Assembly: GCA_026874595.1 (NCBI GenBank) | Contig: CM049311.1 | Span: 63,511,453-63,575,452, forward strand | DNA length: 64,000 bases | Direction: 5' to 3' | Origin: Sipunculus nudus | Lineage: Eukaryota > Annelida > Sipuncula > Golfingiida > Sipunculidae | The notes under the pieces: generated by a model | The model's database searches: none | What the model was told of the DNA's origin: nothing | The model's input: the letters and a program-made list of their open reading frames with translations, nothing else | Shown: positions 1-62,210 of the stretch, piece after piece | Numbering within the stretch: the stretch's first letter is position 1 | Layout of the letters: each line of letters starts with the position of its first letter | Position numbers and translations under genes: made by a program

Positions 1-2471
1 AGCAGGGCCATTTTCTCATAGCTTTTCTAATGATAATATACATGAAAAGCCAAAAGAAATAAAAATATTTTGCAGTTACTAATATTTTCCAAAATTCAGC
101 TGAGCGATGTGACCCATGGGTCCCTTGTTTTATACACACACATATATATATACATATATTTCTGGACATCTATATTAAGTCTGTGATTAAGAAAAATGCA
201 AAATTGGTGCTAATGTTAGTGTGTTACTCTTCTTTCTCTCTTTATTTCAAAGAAGATAACTTTTTTTTAAGACCTCTTATTTTTATTCAGTCATTTACCA
301 ATGGCAGGCCTCAAGATATTTAAAAGGAAAATTAAGTGCAGTTTTTATGTAGCCTTTTTATGATATTTTCTTAATACTACTAGCTCATGAAAGACATTTT
401 AAATTTCTCCTGATAGCAGACCCTAACTTTATTGATAATCAGTAACTGAACCCTGGCTTACAGTTGATACTACCGCAGTAAGGAACATCCAAACTCTTGA
501 GAGTTTGTGATATATGTAAGAAATTAGAGCAAAAATGTTTGCCAACTGAGATTTGGCTTGATCACAATTTTTTAACAACCTTTATTTAAGCTAACAAACC
601 TATAGAAACAGCAAAGAATAAAGGTAAAAATAGCCTACTAGACAGAACTTTTTTGGATATTCAGTATCCATTTGTTGCTCATTAGTATTGGGTAAAAGCT
701 GTATACATTGGTACTGAACCAATTTTAAAACAAAATATGCATACACTTTAATCAAAATGCAGTTGGGTGATTAGGTACTCTCTAACTATGAATTATATAA
801 GGCAAAAATGTTTGCAGATAATTTGCATATTGCCATGTTGCACCATAAATCAGTTTGTCTGGTGAGTTGTCTGGCAATACACAGCCCTAGACGATACTTT
901 AATTTCTTGTGACTACCAGTCAGATATGTCAGTGACTGATCAACAAATCTGAATTGGTTATTCATATGTGTTAAAATTGCTTCAATAGCCAGCCTTTGTA
1001 ATGTATGCTTGCAAGGATTGACATGGCCATGAGCACGAGGAATGCATTAGGATAAAGGGGTGGATGTTAAGGGTTTATGTATGTACACCTGAATATCATG
1101 AATATTAATGAAGGATTCATAAAGTTTCAAGCTTTATTGCACTCCCACTTTGAGGACCGGAATACACAGGATTATTTTGTGTAATGTTTTTGAACACTGA
1201 AGTGAAACCTAAAGTGCACATCACTAATTTTCCTACTAATTACTATAGTAAAGATTCCCAATAACATGTTTATTTAACAAGTTTATCTGACAGACCACTG
1301 TCTAATGACCTGTTTGCTCTATCCAGGGTGATGATTGCCATGGAGAGATCATCATAACAATAGTAACAATGACATCTTATATCAAACTTAAATTTGCTAA
1401 AAAAAAATAAAATTAACAAGTACATAAAGAGATTATTGATCTGAACAGTATTTAAGGCCAAGTTAAGATTTATTTATATATTATATGAATGAGATTGGAT
1501 TAAACTTAAAATGAGTTCTGCATTACCAGAATAATGTTATTATTGTTATACGTGAATGCCAGCTTTCACTGTTTTGAGGCAGCAAGAATATATAGTCATC
1601 CAAAATACAATCATAGCTTGTGACTGTTGATCACTTTAAACAGTGCAGTGATTAGTCAGTATGGCCCAGTATTTACAACAAAAAATACCACAAATGACTT
1701 GTAGTGCCATCTTGTGTTAATATGGGAAATTTTCTTTATTTTTAACTATTTCCTTGTCACCATTAACATGGTACTTAAATCATATTGCATGTTATGAGTG
1801 AACCATACCTAAAATTTGCATTTGCAATGTACTTAGCGTTTCATAAGGATATACAATGATATTATAGATTTAATGTCTCCTTCAGTATTAATCAGTTACA
1901 TAAGTTAAAACTAGATGGCACTTGACTTTCATTCGAGGTACCTTTTACCATGGATACAAAGAAAATTTTAAAATACTCCATCAGGCCAGCCTTCCGTCTA
2001 TCAGGTTTTTTTTATGCCCTCCAAATTTATTTGATTGGCTGTAAAACCCTGTAAATAATGTAGGAGTCTTGCTGGTATGTGCATACCACCACACGGACTG
2101 TTTTAATATGCGTACCACAAGATTATTTCTGCTATTTTGGTTTCTGCTAGTTTCATTTCCTGGATTGCTGTTGTCATCATGAGTGTTGAAAAAATGAAAG
2201 GGAGGAGGAAAAAATAATTTTTTTTTAATTCTTCCATTATCATATCTCCCTATTTTGACAGATTTTAAACATTTTGGTCTGTAGCACCTTTGCATATACC
2301 ATTCTCATCAGTTTTTCCGGCCGTTAAAGATTTAAATTGAATATTTGGTGCATGGGAGGCTGGCTTAAATCATGACCACTTTGTTATGTGATTTTGTATG
2401 ACTTGTAAGAGCGGGATGAGTTGCCTGATATAGTATTGCATGGCCTGGATTGTGTGCATGTTCATATTCAG
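1..2471 (+). other. Intronic sequence upstream of the first exon seen
   Basis: AT-rich DNA without a recognisable exon. I looked for EH1-coding sequence (EF-hand loop, NPF-pocket Trp) on the + strand and did not find it. Short ORFs on the minus strand at 1270-1461 and 1981-2295 have no recognisable motifs. Most likely part of an intron of the intersectin gene. Confidence 0.6.
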
Positions 2472-52375
<49,904 letters not shown>

Positions 52376-54710
52376 CTATCGTTAAATCTTTGTGTATTGC
52401 ACCCATGTATCCCACTTCTGACACCAGTTTCCTTTGCAAGCCACAAACTGCTCTTCTACCCGGTGCACCATAGCTTTGGTAGATGTGTCTTTGCTAATAT
52501 GTCACTTCTCTTGTGCTTTCTAATACATGTAATATCCATACATCCATGTCTTTTAATATTAATTTATATATGTATATATATATGAGTATTTTTCCATTTT
52601 GCCCCTAGGCCTTGTAGGATCTAGAACATCAACTGGATCTTGTATAAAAGTACCTTGATGTTCAGCCATATAGGAAATTTCAGTATCACACAACAAAATG
52701 TCCATACTGGGATGGTGTCAGTGGTAACATCGTGATTTAATTATGTCATGTATACCATAAAGTTTGCAACAGAATATGATGCCTCATTAGAATACGCACC
52801 CAGTAGTTTCTCAGAATGTTTACTCATTGATGCACATATATTACTTCCGTTGAAGTCCCTGACTGAATAGGCTCCCAAATTTAGCTCAAACCCACCACCA
52901 ACTGCTACCTTGTATGATAGAATTAGTCAAAAAATCATAGAATAACATTTATTCACATAACAAACAAATACTTGTTATGTTGTATTCATTTTACAAAACA
53001 TTCAGCGCACTGATGAGTGAAACGAAGGCCACGGATGTGTTTTCACCGGGCAGCGGCAGGCAGATATGCCAGGCAGTTTTTCCTGCCGCCTGGTACATGA
53101 CTGGAAACTGTCCATGCCCGCCCGGCAATAAATACTTGAGTGTACATATATCTCACAGTGTTTTACCTGTTTTACTATTCATGACCCCTATTGGATATAT
53201 CTGAAGTGTTTGTGTGCCAAGCTAGAGGACATCCAGTGGGGCTTAAAATAAATATTTAATAAGAGGTTTTCTTTCACAATGTGCCGTATTTAGTAATGCT
53301 AATGAATAAAATTTTGCTACCGAAAGGATTGAATGTAACTGCTAGGGTAGCACCACCTTGTGTCTGTATAAAAGACTAATGCTGATGTGCCGACACAAAT
53401 CATTTGACCTGCGGGCTGATATGTGAATGGCTAGTGATGATGAACAGCATGAGGATACATTTAATTATATATTTTACAACTCTTCCACTGTAAAACACTG
53501 TTAATTAGCTTAAAAATCAATTTTGGCCTTATATATAGAAATTAGATTGGTAAATGTAAGAAAACATGGTAAATTTCAGATAACAAACAACTTCTGTAAA
53601 TACCCCTATTATTGATCACTCCTGGTCAGTTTTCATTCTGCCCTAGATCAGATTCACTGTGCTGCCCCAAAAATAAAACGCAGGTGGACTACATATAAAA
53701 TTTCCCAATTTGTTAATGACATTACCAAAATATAGTTCACATATTCTATTGAGAACTTAACAGTACATCTGCAAAACTCACTGGATCAAGATTGAATTTG
53801 AAGCTTCAGTCAGAGTTATTATATTACTTATTTCCTAAAAATGCATTTAGCTGCTTCAGTTTTTGTTCCTCTCAATACCAGGAGCCCTGATATAATGACT
53901 GATCATATACGGCAAGGTAATTCATCATAAATGTGCATCTAGTAGCTTCAGTTGTTGTGCCATGCATAGACCTGCTGAACAACAGAAGCCCTGATATCTT
54001 AACTGACCATGTTCTCACGTATCATAAACAAAGTCATCTTTTCCATAGTACATCTACACAAATGTACCTACTTTCTAGCATCTAGTTTTGGTGGTCTCCT
54101 GTTGTAGGAAGGAGGACTACTAAAATGGTATGATCTGGTAGGAAGATCATGTCATTTTTTATTTGAGAATGTTGCATTTGAGTAGGAGGAATCATTGGCC
54201 TATTTTGAAATCATTTTACAGTTTGAACAAAAAATATTAAAATATGTTTGTAACAGGTTGTTGGACTATATTGTTAAATTAAACAATGAGCTTTGTGGCT
54301 GCAATTTGTAAAGAGTACAGATTGCCATCAACAGAACAGACCTTGGACTTTATTCTTCAGTGTTGCCAGAGGAGAAAATCTGACACAACATTATTACTCT
54401 CTTTCAAAAGACATCTAAATATAGATATTTATAAAATAATTTGTATCATTGTATTACATTTACACTTCTAAAGATTTAAAATGCAAGGCACAGACCATGT
54501 GCTGTGGAGATAGTAAAGACATGTGCTCACAGACTTCTGTACACTAAACCCATCTGCATCTTCTTGAAAATAGATTTATGTCATCACTGACAATTTTGTA
54601 TAAATGATGTTGTATATATGAAGTTTGTATAGAGAGATGTATAGCAGCCATGCTTATCCATTACATAGAGATATAGAACAAGAATACAAAAATAAAATGG
54701 GGTTCACCTC

Positions 54711-54784
54711 TTATGGGAATTGAACCCATAATCTTCCTTATTGCTGGTCGTTTGCTCTACCACTGAGCTAACAGGGATCCCCAT
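54711..54784 (-). repeat. tRNA-like sequence, minus strand (SINE or pseudo-tRNA)
   Basis: On the minus strand: box A tagctcagtgg (54760-54770) and box B ggttcaattcc (54716-54726), with a perfect 5-bp T stem (atggg/cccat). The anticodon stem does not pair and seven extra bases separate the T stem from the best acceptor strand, so an intact tRNA is unlikely. Confidence 0.5.
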
Positions 54785-55427
54785 CCCCTCAGTGTGTTAG
54801 CACACTTTCATTGGAACCAGCAAAATGACATCAGGGTATATGTGTCTACAAAGGTATTTGCATGCAGCAGTGATAACTGATGGTCTTTTATGGTGCATAT
54901 TCTAAAACTTATAAAATGAAGTTGGTACACTTTTGTCCTCAATGTTCTCTGAAAATGTGTTGTGTATGACACACTGTGCAATACCTCATTTTAAGCTTAT
55001 TGTTCCTGCAGTGACCTCACCAATATGTGAATAAATAATTTTAATGCACACATCATGTTGAGTGATTTTTGCTTGCTTTTAAAATTGTGTGGAGGTTACC
55101 ACAGAAAACAGCCAAACTGCCTTCAGGAAAGACCTGAATGCCAGGATGTTGCCTCCAGCACAGGATTTAGGACTATTGTGTATATGAATTAGCACTTAAT
55201 GTCCATGACAGAATTAAGTAACTTTGGCCTGACATTTGACCCAGTCACTGACCCATGTGCATTTTCAGTAAATGGAAAAAACATGTGACTCTTGGTGTGA
55301 CTCAATATTTAGTCCCTATAAAACCTAAAAAAAAAGGTCCAAAAAGCCAAGAAAAAGGGATGGCGTCCAGGCTGCATTATTGGTCTGAAACCCTATTGGT
55401 TTCTGGGTTTATCAGCTAGTATATTAT

Positions 55428-55505
55428 ATAGAGAGATGTATGAATAGCCATTAACAAGAATACATGGAAAAGGTCAACCAAAGGTCATGGGTTTGATTCC
55501 CATAC
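55428..55505. repeat. Relative of the 54.63-54.73 kb repeat
   Basis: tatagagagatgtat, agccat and aacaagaatac occur in the same order as at 54631-54690, followed by a box B-like ggtttgattcc at 55490-55500 on the + strand. Confidence 0.45.
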
Positions 55506-55986
55506 AGGACTTTTTATGTGTATACTGTGTCCGTGTTGATGTAAGAAAATGGTTTCAGAACTAAATCTTGGCAGATACTTTTATATTTTCTGTTAAGAAT
55601 ACTGTATTTCATGTATACCTGACATGCCATGTAAAATTTTAGATGCTTGACCCATATCTATCAAATATGCTTGTACGATGTTATGCCTTCCTAAAACATG
55701 CAACTAATATTATGACCATTAACACAACTAAATTCATAGATCATTCAGCTAACTGAACGCAGCATTATCACCCATTGGTTAGCTTTTGTAATATATATAT
55801 ATATAACTGACCACTTGTATACCCCCACTAAAATATTCAGCTGAGTGTCATGGCCCACAGGTCCCTGGTGTGATTGTTTTACCCTTCAGTCCTCTTGTAA
55901 CTCATTAAGTAAATTTCAGACTGTCACCTACTCATGCACACACTTAATAACAACTGATCTTTTCCCGTTCTTTTTGTGTTTTACAG

Positions 55987-56081
55987 AAACAGAAGAAAGC
56001 AATGACTCTGACTGGTCCCTGGGTGGTGAACTAGAGACCCTGCCCATCATTATTTTGTTCACTAGTTTGATTACTGATTGA
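55987..56081 (+). CDS. Possible alternative 3'-terminal exon (uncertain)
   Basis: A very strong acceptor (long T/C-rich tract ending gtgttttacag) precedes a stretch that, read two bases in, gives TEESNDSDWSLGGELETLPI and ends at TGA 56079-56081. Joined to the SH3E exon (ending T), the split codon becomes TAA, an immediate stop. Joined to an exon ending in G, such as the one ending at 51863, it would read on in frame as Glu and skip SH3E. An AATAAA lies at 56581-56586. Not supported by homology. Confidence 0.3.
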
Positions 56082-56655
56082 GACATGAATGATAACAAGA
56101 ACTTCAGATGTTACCTAAAAAGCCACCAGTGTTCAGTAATAGGGGTTTTGTCCAGATACACTAGCATTGTTGATTTAATCGTATATTCAATATTCGGTGA
56201 TTCATATAACCCACTAATCCATGATGCATGGTCCATCATGGCTTAACATTAAACTGCAAGGGCTATGAACATAATCCATCAGCATCTTGACATCTTTTGG
56301 CATGAGTTCCTGCAAGTTAAATCGGTTCCTTTGACCCATATATTTAAAATATACTGCAGAACCTTGCATTTATTGTTGTTGCTAAAGCTGTGGAATTTGA
56401 TTAAAGACATTACAGTGTCATGGAGAACAGAAGTTTAATGCTTTAAGCTTGGCTGATTATTACGCCATTGCAGAAAATATAAACATTTTACATTTTGCAT
56501 TTTAAGTATAAGATGTATAAAACATATTTCTTGCCCACATAAGAAACACAGCTGACCACTATAGCCAACAGATCAAGAGTAATAAACAGAGATAATGCTA
56601 AAAGAATTGATGCTACTCTAGTAGCATTAACAGCATGTTTTCCATATTTGGCACT

Positions 56656-56690
56656 CCCCCCTCCCCACCCCCCACCCCCCACCCCACCCC
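56656..56690 (-). other. G-quadruplex-type tract on the minus strand
   Basis: Seven runs of C (3 to 6 long) separated by single A or T on the + strand, so the minus strand reads as repeated G4-6 with one-base loops. Confidence 0.8.
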
Positions 56691-58505
56691 AAATGGATGA
56701 ACAATAATATTATGATTTTTCTCAACTCATGTTCTGTGGGTTATCATGTTTGTTATTTCTCCCTCTGCTGGACACAAGTGGCATATTACTTAAAAATTAA
56801 GTGAAATGGTTTTATAGTGTTAGTTGTAATGGTAATATGCAGGATGGGGGAGTAGGACAGCAAATGGAATAGCATGGGTCATGTGACACCCCAGGGTCCA
56901 GCCAGCAGTTCAAAGAATATGTTTTTTAAATGAACATTTTACTCTTTGCTTTTAAATCTACCATTTTTCCCTTTTTATGCTCCTTAATGTGTCCACTGGT
57001 GTTGGCCCTGATGTAGTGACTGATAGTACCACTGCTTGATTCTACTCTCTTGTTTTGCATATTACCACAGATATCCAGAATCTAATGTTCATTATAAGGC
57101 ATGGTAGTCAATTTGGATTTTACTTATCGTTCAGCATGTTTATGTATGTAGGTGATATCTTGAATACATATTGGTTGCAAGTTTACAATGTTACCATATG
57201 GTCAGGATCACTACTCCATATTTCTATAGTCTTAATAATGTCATTCCTTTGACATGGTTGTAGTTGCAGTATGCCTTGTCTGCAAAGCAACTTCATGTCA
57301 TGCAAGCAGGGTTGGTGTAAAAATCAGAACACCATATCTCGATAGATGAATAACTCCCATTTTAAAAAATAACTAACATTTTAACAAAGTGCGTGTAAAT
57401 ACACCAGCCTATAAATATAGCAATGGGCAGTAGATTATCATACCTGATGAGCTAATATTTGCATTGATACATTTATACCCTGTTTCCAGCTGACCATTAT
57501 CCGCGTTCCATCCTGATTAATAAAACTGTCAGTCCCTGTTATATATTAAATATAACACTAATCATAGAGGTATGTGCTGCACTATCCATTTACCAGATGC
57601 ATGGTCAAATAAGGAGTCACATCTCTCTTTAAAAAAAAACCTATATTTGACTCTGTCTGTAACTGCAACTGTGTTAGGGGAATATAAACCATTGTGGCAT
57701 TGTAGTTAATGGCATTTAGTTGGCAGGTACTGAACAGTAGGAAAATTTGAAGTGTTTTCTGCAGGGACTAACTGGGGTATGGTACAAGTATTTATCTACA
57801 TAGGTGGCTATGGCTGACAGATTTTTTACTTTAACAATGTTTTGAATGAGTTTGAAACAGTTAATCATTATGACAGTATGTGGTGATGGTATTATCTGTA
57901 TTAGTGACAGATTTCACTGTTAGGGTTCAGTAGTTGTAAACTGATAATTTCATAATACATGTATTAGATTAATTACATTGTTTAATCAGGGTACTGGTAC
58001 ATAATGGAGTCATATTATCATAATATCAGTTATGTCATAATCCAGAAATCATGGATTTTCAAGTGATTCAGAAAAAACTATTTTTTACCCAGACCTAATA
58101 CATCTGCCCTCATAATCCTGTTTTCAGATTGATACAGTTTAATAATTTTACTTTTTTTACTGAAAGTGTTCATAGTTGTCAGATTTATCATCCTGATGAC
58201 CCTAGATGTCAGCTGTTGAAGAGGATTGTAAATTACATATACATGTATAACAAAAAGCGCACCAAAAATCAACATTTATCATACTTCTGATCATTTAAGC
58301 CTGCCCACTTACTATAACAAAGGTATCCTATTTTAGAAATGGACAACCAAAGAAAAACAATTTTTCAACCACACTTACGCTATATTTTTCTATATTTTTC
58401 TTTGCTGCAACCAGATGATCTGGTCACCTGTTATCTGTTGTTGCCAGTACAGCTGGACAGATTGTGGAAACTTTTAAAAAATATTTTACTCCTGGAAAAG
58501 TAAGA

Positions 58506-58510
<5 letters not shown>

Positions 58511-58559
<49 letters not shown>
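58511..58559. repeat. (TA)n microsatellite, 49 bp
   Basis: Pure TA run. Confidence 0.98.
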
Positions 58560-58562
<3 letters not shown>

Positions 58563-61500
58563 TGATACTTCTGTTTAAGTCTCTGTGGGTTTATTCAGTT
58601 ATCTTCCATTATAACCAATTAATCATGGATTCTGATCTAAAATTGATATATATTGATCATATTGCAATTAGTGTCAACATTTTTAAACTTAACTACATAA
58701 AGTTCAAATTTAAAGGCTTTGTAATATCACACTTGTAAAGATAACTTCTTTAATTAAACATTTATAAAACAGATTAGATGTGAGTTTAAATAATATCAAT
58801 AAATGCTTCAGCCTATATGAACAAGTCTCAAACTATGGGGTATGCTTTCTGATTCAGGGTTCTATGAGTAGGATTTTGAAGTAAGACAGATACCAGGTTA
58901 CTGTCTTAGTTGTGCAATAATTATTGTCTCATATGCTTATTGTACATATCAGGTCCAGTAGTTTGTATACAACTGTAAAGATATTTATATGTACAAGAAG
59001 GTGTCATTGCAAAAGAAGTATTGTGTGACAGTATTAGTGTGCAGTTGAGATAGTTGAGATAACCTTAGTGTGCAGCTGAGTTAGTTTTGATAACCTGTGT
59101 TTAATTGGATATCTTATAGGGAAGGTTGACTAACTAGTGTGCTGATATGTTTAGTTTTGTCCCCAGTTTGTGTATTTCTTATCATTCATCATCCATCAGA
59201 TGCTGCAGCTTGGTAATTAGATGTTTATAATATACCAGACATCATGGGCACCCTGGCAGGATAGGTAGTGCATATTGATGTGATTATAATGTGTTTCATA
59301 TGGACTATCTCCACCAGGTGTCTCTCTCAGCCATTGAGCCCAGAGGAATGATATCTAGTAGATAACAGGACAATTATTCTACCAAAGCATCTTCATTTTG
59401 CTCCATTATCTTTCTTTTGTTGCCTTAGCTTTAATTCTTTCAGAGTCTTTAAAGGCCAATGTTTTATTCATTCTAAGTTAACATGTTTTAGGTACATTGA
59501 TTCAGAAATTGTTGCACTATGATTGATCATTTTGACTTTATTGAAGGTCCAAACTGAGAAATAGTGATTTTAGCATTATTTAGATTGGCTTTATAAATGT
59601 TTACAAGAAATATACTACTAACTATTGCATTAATAAAATGGAAATCTGACAAAGACAGAGGAGTTTAAAGTATATATTTGAAAACTAAACAGGTTTGTCT
59701 GATATGCATTATGTGGTTGTGTTTATAGCAACACTAAGCATGAAAGTAGCTCGACTCCTTGCAGCTGTAAAGTTTGAAAAATGTGTACAATGGGTTCTTT
59801 CAAATCATAAATGTTGTATATGTGTGTGTATATATGCATGAAAACCAGAAGAAGGAAGCTTGCATGACATTTCTGTAAGCAAATCTGGTCACAATGATGA
59901 GCCCTATTGGTGACATGATGTAAATGTACTCGGTAAATTCAAATTTAATAACATGTTAACTTTGGGTGGTCATACACTCAAATCTTAAATATTATGGAAT
60001 AGTTTGGATGAAGGCTATGAAATTTATACTAGTTTAGTTCTTTTTGGATTTGTAAGGATGCCATATCCATCGCTGTGTTTATGTAAAATATATATATATC
60101 TTGTGTCTGGGGTACTTATTCTTATTCAGTAGAGCCGAATATAGACAGAGATGTAGACAAAGTGATGTAGTGATGAAACGCCTGCGCATGTCTTAGAGCA
60201 TACACTAGTGGCACAGCAGAATGGCTATGCAATGAAAGGATGCAACTAGTCAAGCAAATAATAGTGAATGCTTAAGTGAAGTTATATAGGAGCATAGTTC
60301 TGTAGTCCTGCACCTTGGACACATTGTGTTTGAATGTTTATTTGTAACAATCCTAAGTACACAGTATGTACAAACTGTGGAAAACAGATGCCCAATAACC
60401 ATATCAGAAGTTCTTAAATATCCATTAAAAAATTGATGCATGAAAACGGCCCTGGGAAATTAAAATTTTAACAGGGATAGGAAAATTGTAATTTGTATCA
60501 TAGCAAAATATTTGTACTACTGTTATCACTGCACTTATGTTGCCGTGCTCTTCAGTCATAATATATTTTATAAAGAATTGCCACCTACATCAATAGTTTA
60601 CAAGTTGAATTGATACCTGCACGATTATCAAAAGTATGAAAGGCACAGATACTAGAAAGATCCTTACTTTACTATATATATATATATATCCTTGTACCAT
60701 GCTGTTTTTATTCTGTTGTTAAATCAGTATTTTGTTACTCCATGTACACTATACAAATTTTGCCAAAATATGCTGTGGTCAATGAACCTTGTATTTTCTG
60801 CTAAATGCAGATAATATTGACTTCATGTGTGACAATTACCTGCATTTGTATATGTAAAGGTTCACCAATATTACCTGGTATTTTGTCATTATCATGGTTT
60901 GTGAATTTCTTCTTCCTGAATTAGTGACGTGATTTTAACATGGCTTCCTTATGAACCAGTGGTGCTGCACAGTTAATAGTAAACATTTAATACATTTAAT
61001 TATATACCCAGATAACATGAAAAATAGGTCATTGTTACCTAAATTGTAGAAGATTTGTGAACATGGTAGTAACTTTGGCCTAGGTCAACACTAAATAAAC
61101 AAAATGCCATATTTAACATAACACTAGTGATGTTAACATGTGTGCTTCATCAGTTTGCCAAAAACATTTCTTCATTTAGTATTATGTACATATAGTTCAT
61201 CATATATGTCAACCTTAAGTGATAATGCTAGCTTAGTGTCAAGGCCGATGGGTCCCATGTTTACTCACTTTGACATAATGCTAATCATGGCATCAGTCAC
61301 ATATACATACATAAATAAACCTGAGCAGATAAAGGTCCCAGTAAAGCTTGTATTGTTGTACTTAGAGATCATGTTACAATACAACATAAATCATGTTACC
61401 TGATAATAAAAGCATAGACTTACCAGCTGTCTTTGATGTACTTTAATATATACAGGACTTAGCCTGTGCAATAATGAATGAAAGGGACAGCAGGGACTGA

Positions 61501-61949
61501 ATGTTGAATGTTCAATAGCACAAATATTGCCACACTGGTTGAATTGTCTTCATAAAATGTTGATATACCATATCTTGATTAAATTACACAGCTATCCCCA
61601 TTGACCCTTTTGCATGTTCTGTATTCCGCTTAAATAGTTATCTTTTTGACACACCAGAGAATCCATATCTTAAATAAAAACAAGAGTTAAATACATGAGA
61701 TATTGCTTTGTATTACCAAAATAAATATGTCATTCTAAAGAATCTGAGACCAAAGCTAAAGGTCAGTTTATTTTAAAAACTTACTGGTCGTAAAAAGCGA
61801 AATTTTGCCTACTGGTGGGAAGTGTTCATGAAATAGTACATATGAACAACACAAAGTTTATTTTTCAATTATGCTTTTTATTCACCTTTCTTCAACGGGA
61901 AGTATTTTGGCATATCCACAGTCCGCCTGTCTGTTTGTTAACTTTTTTG

Positions 61950-62210
61950 TCACTGTGATAACTTACCAATGCTTTGATGGATTTTCACGAAACTACATAA
62001 CTACACACCTATATGTTATCTCACCTGAGTATGATAATAAGTGAAATCCATACATATTTAATGAGGTCAAAAGTCACCAGGCTACCCTCTGGTCTTGCCA
62101 CAATAACTTCCCAGGAATATGATGGATTTTCATGAAACTCATTATAAATATTTACCAAATTCTTAGCAAAACATACATATTTAATGAGGTCAGAGGTCAC
62201 AAGACAAAGA
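61950..62210. repeat. Two-copy diverged tandem repeat
   Basis: aactt..c......gatggattttca(c/t)gaaact at about 61960 and 62104, and acatatttaatgaggtca at about 62052 and 62175. Similar in style (gatggattttcacgaaact, aggtcac) to the cores of the larger elements upstream. Confidence 0.6.

Larger units (their letters stand above)
52376..55986 (+). other. Non-coding: 3' UTR of a read-through short form or intron
   Basis: No DH-domain coding seen. AATAAA hexamers occur at 53127-53132 and near 53250 and could end a short transcript. A GC-rich imperfect hairpin lies around 53050-53130. tRNA-like repeats lie near 54.7 kb. The short ORFs at 52977 and 54286 show no recognisable motif. Confidence 0.5.

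Noticed and set aside
54286-54471. 61-codon ORF as a DH-region exon
   Set aside because: No match to DH helices, no consistent splice sites and phase.
54711-54784. Functional tRNA gene on the minus strand
   Set aside because: Boxes A and B are present, but the anticodon stem does not pair and the acceptor strand is displaced by seven bases.
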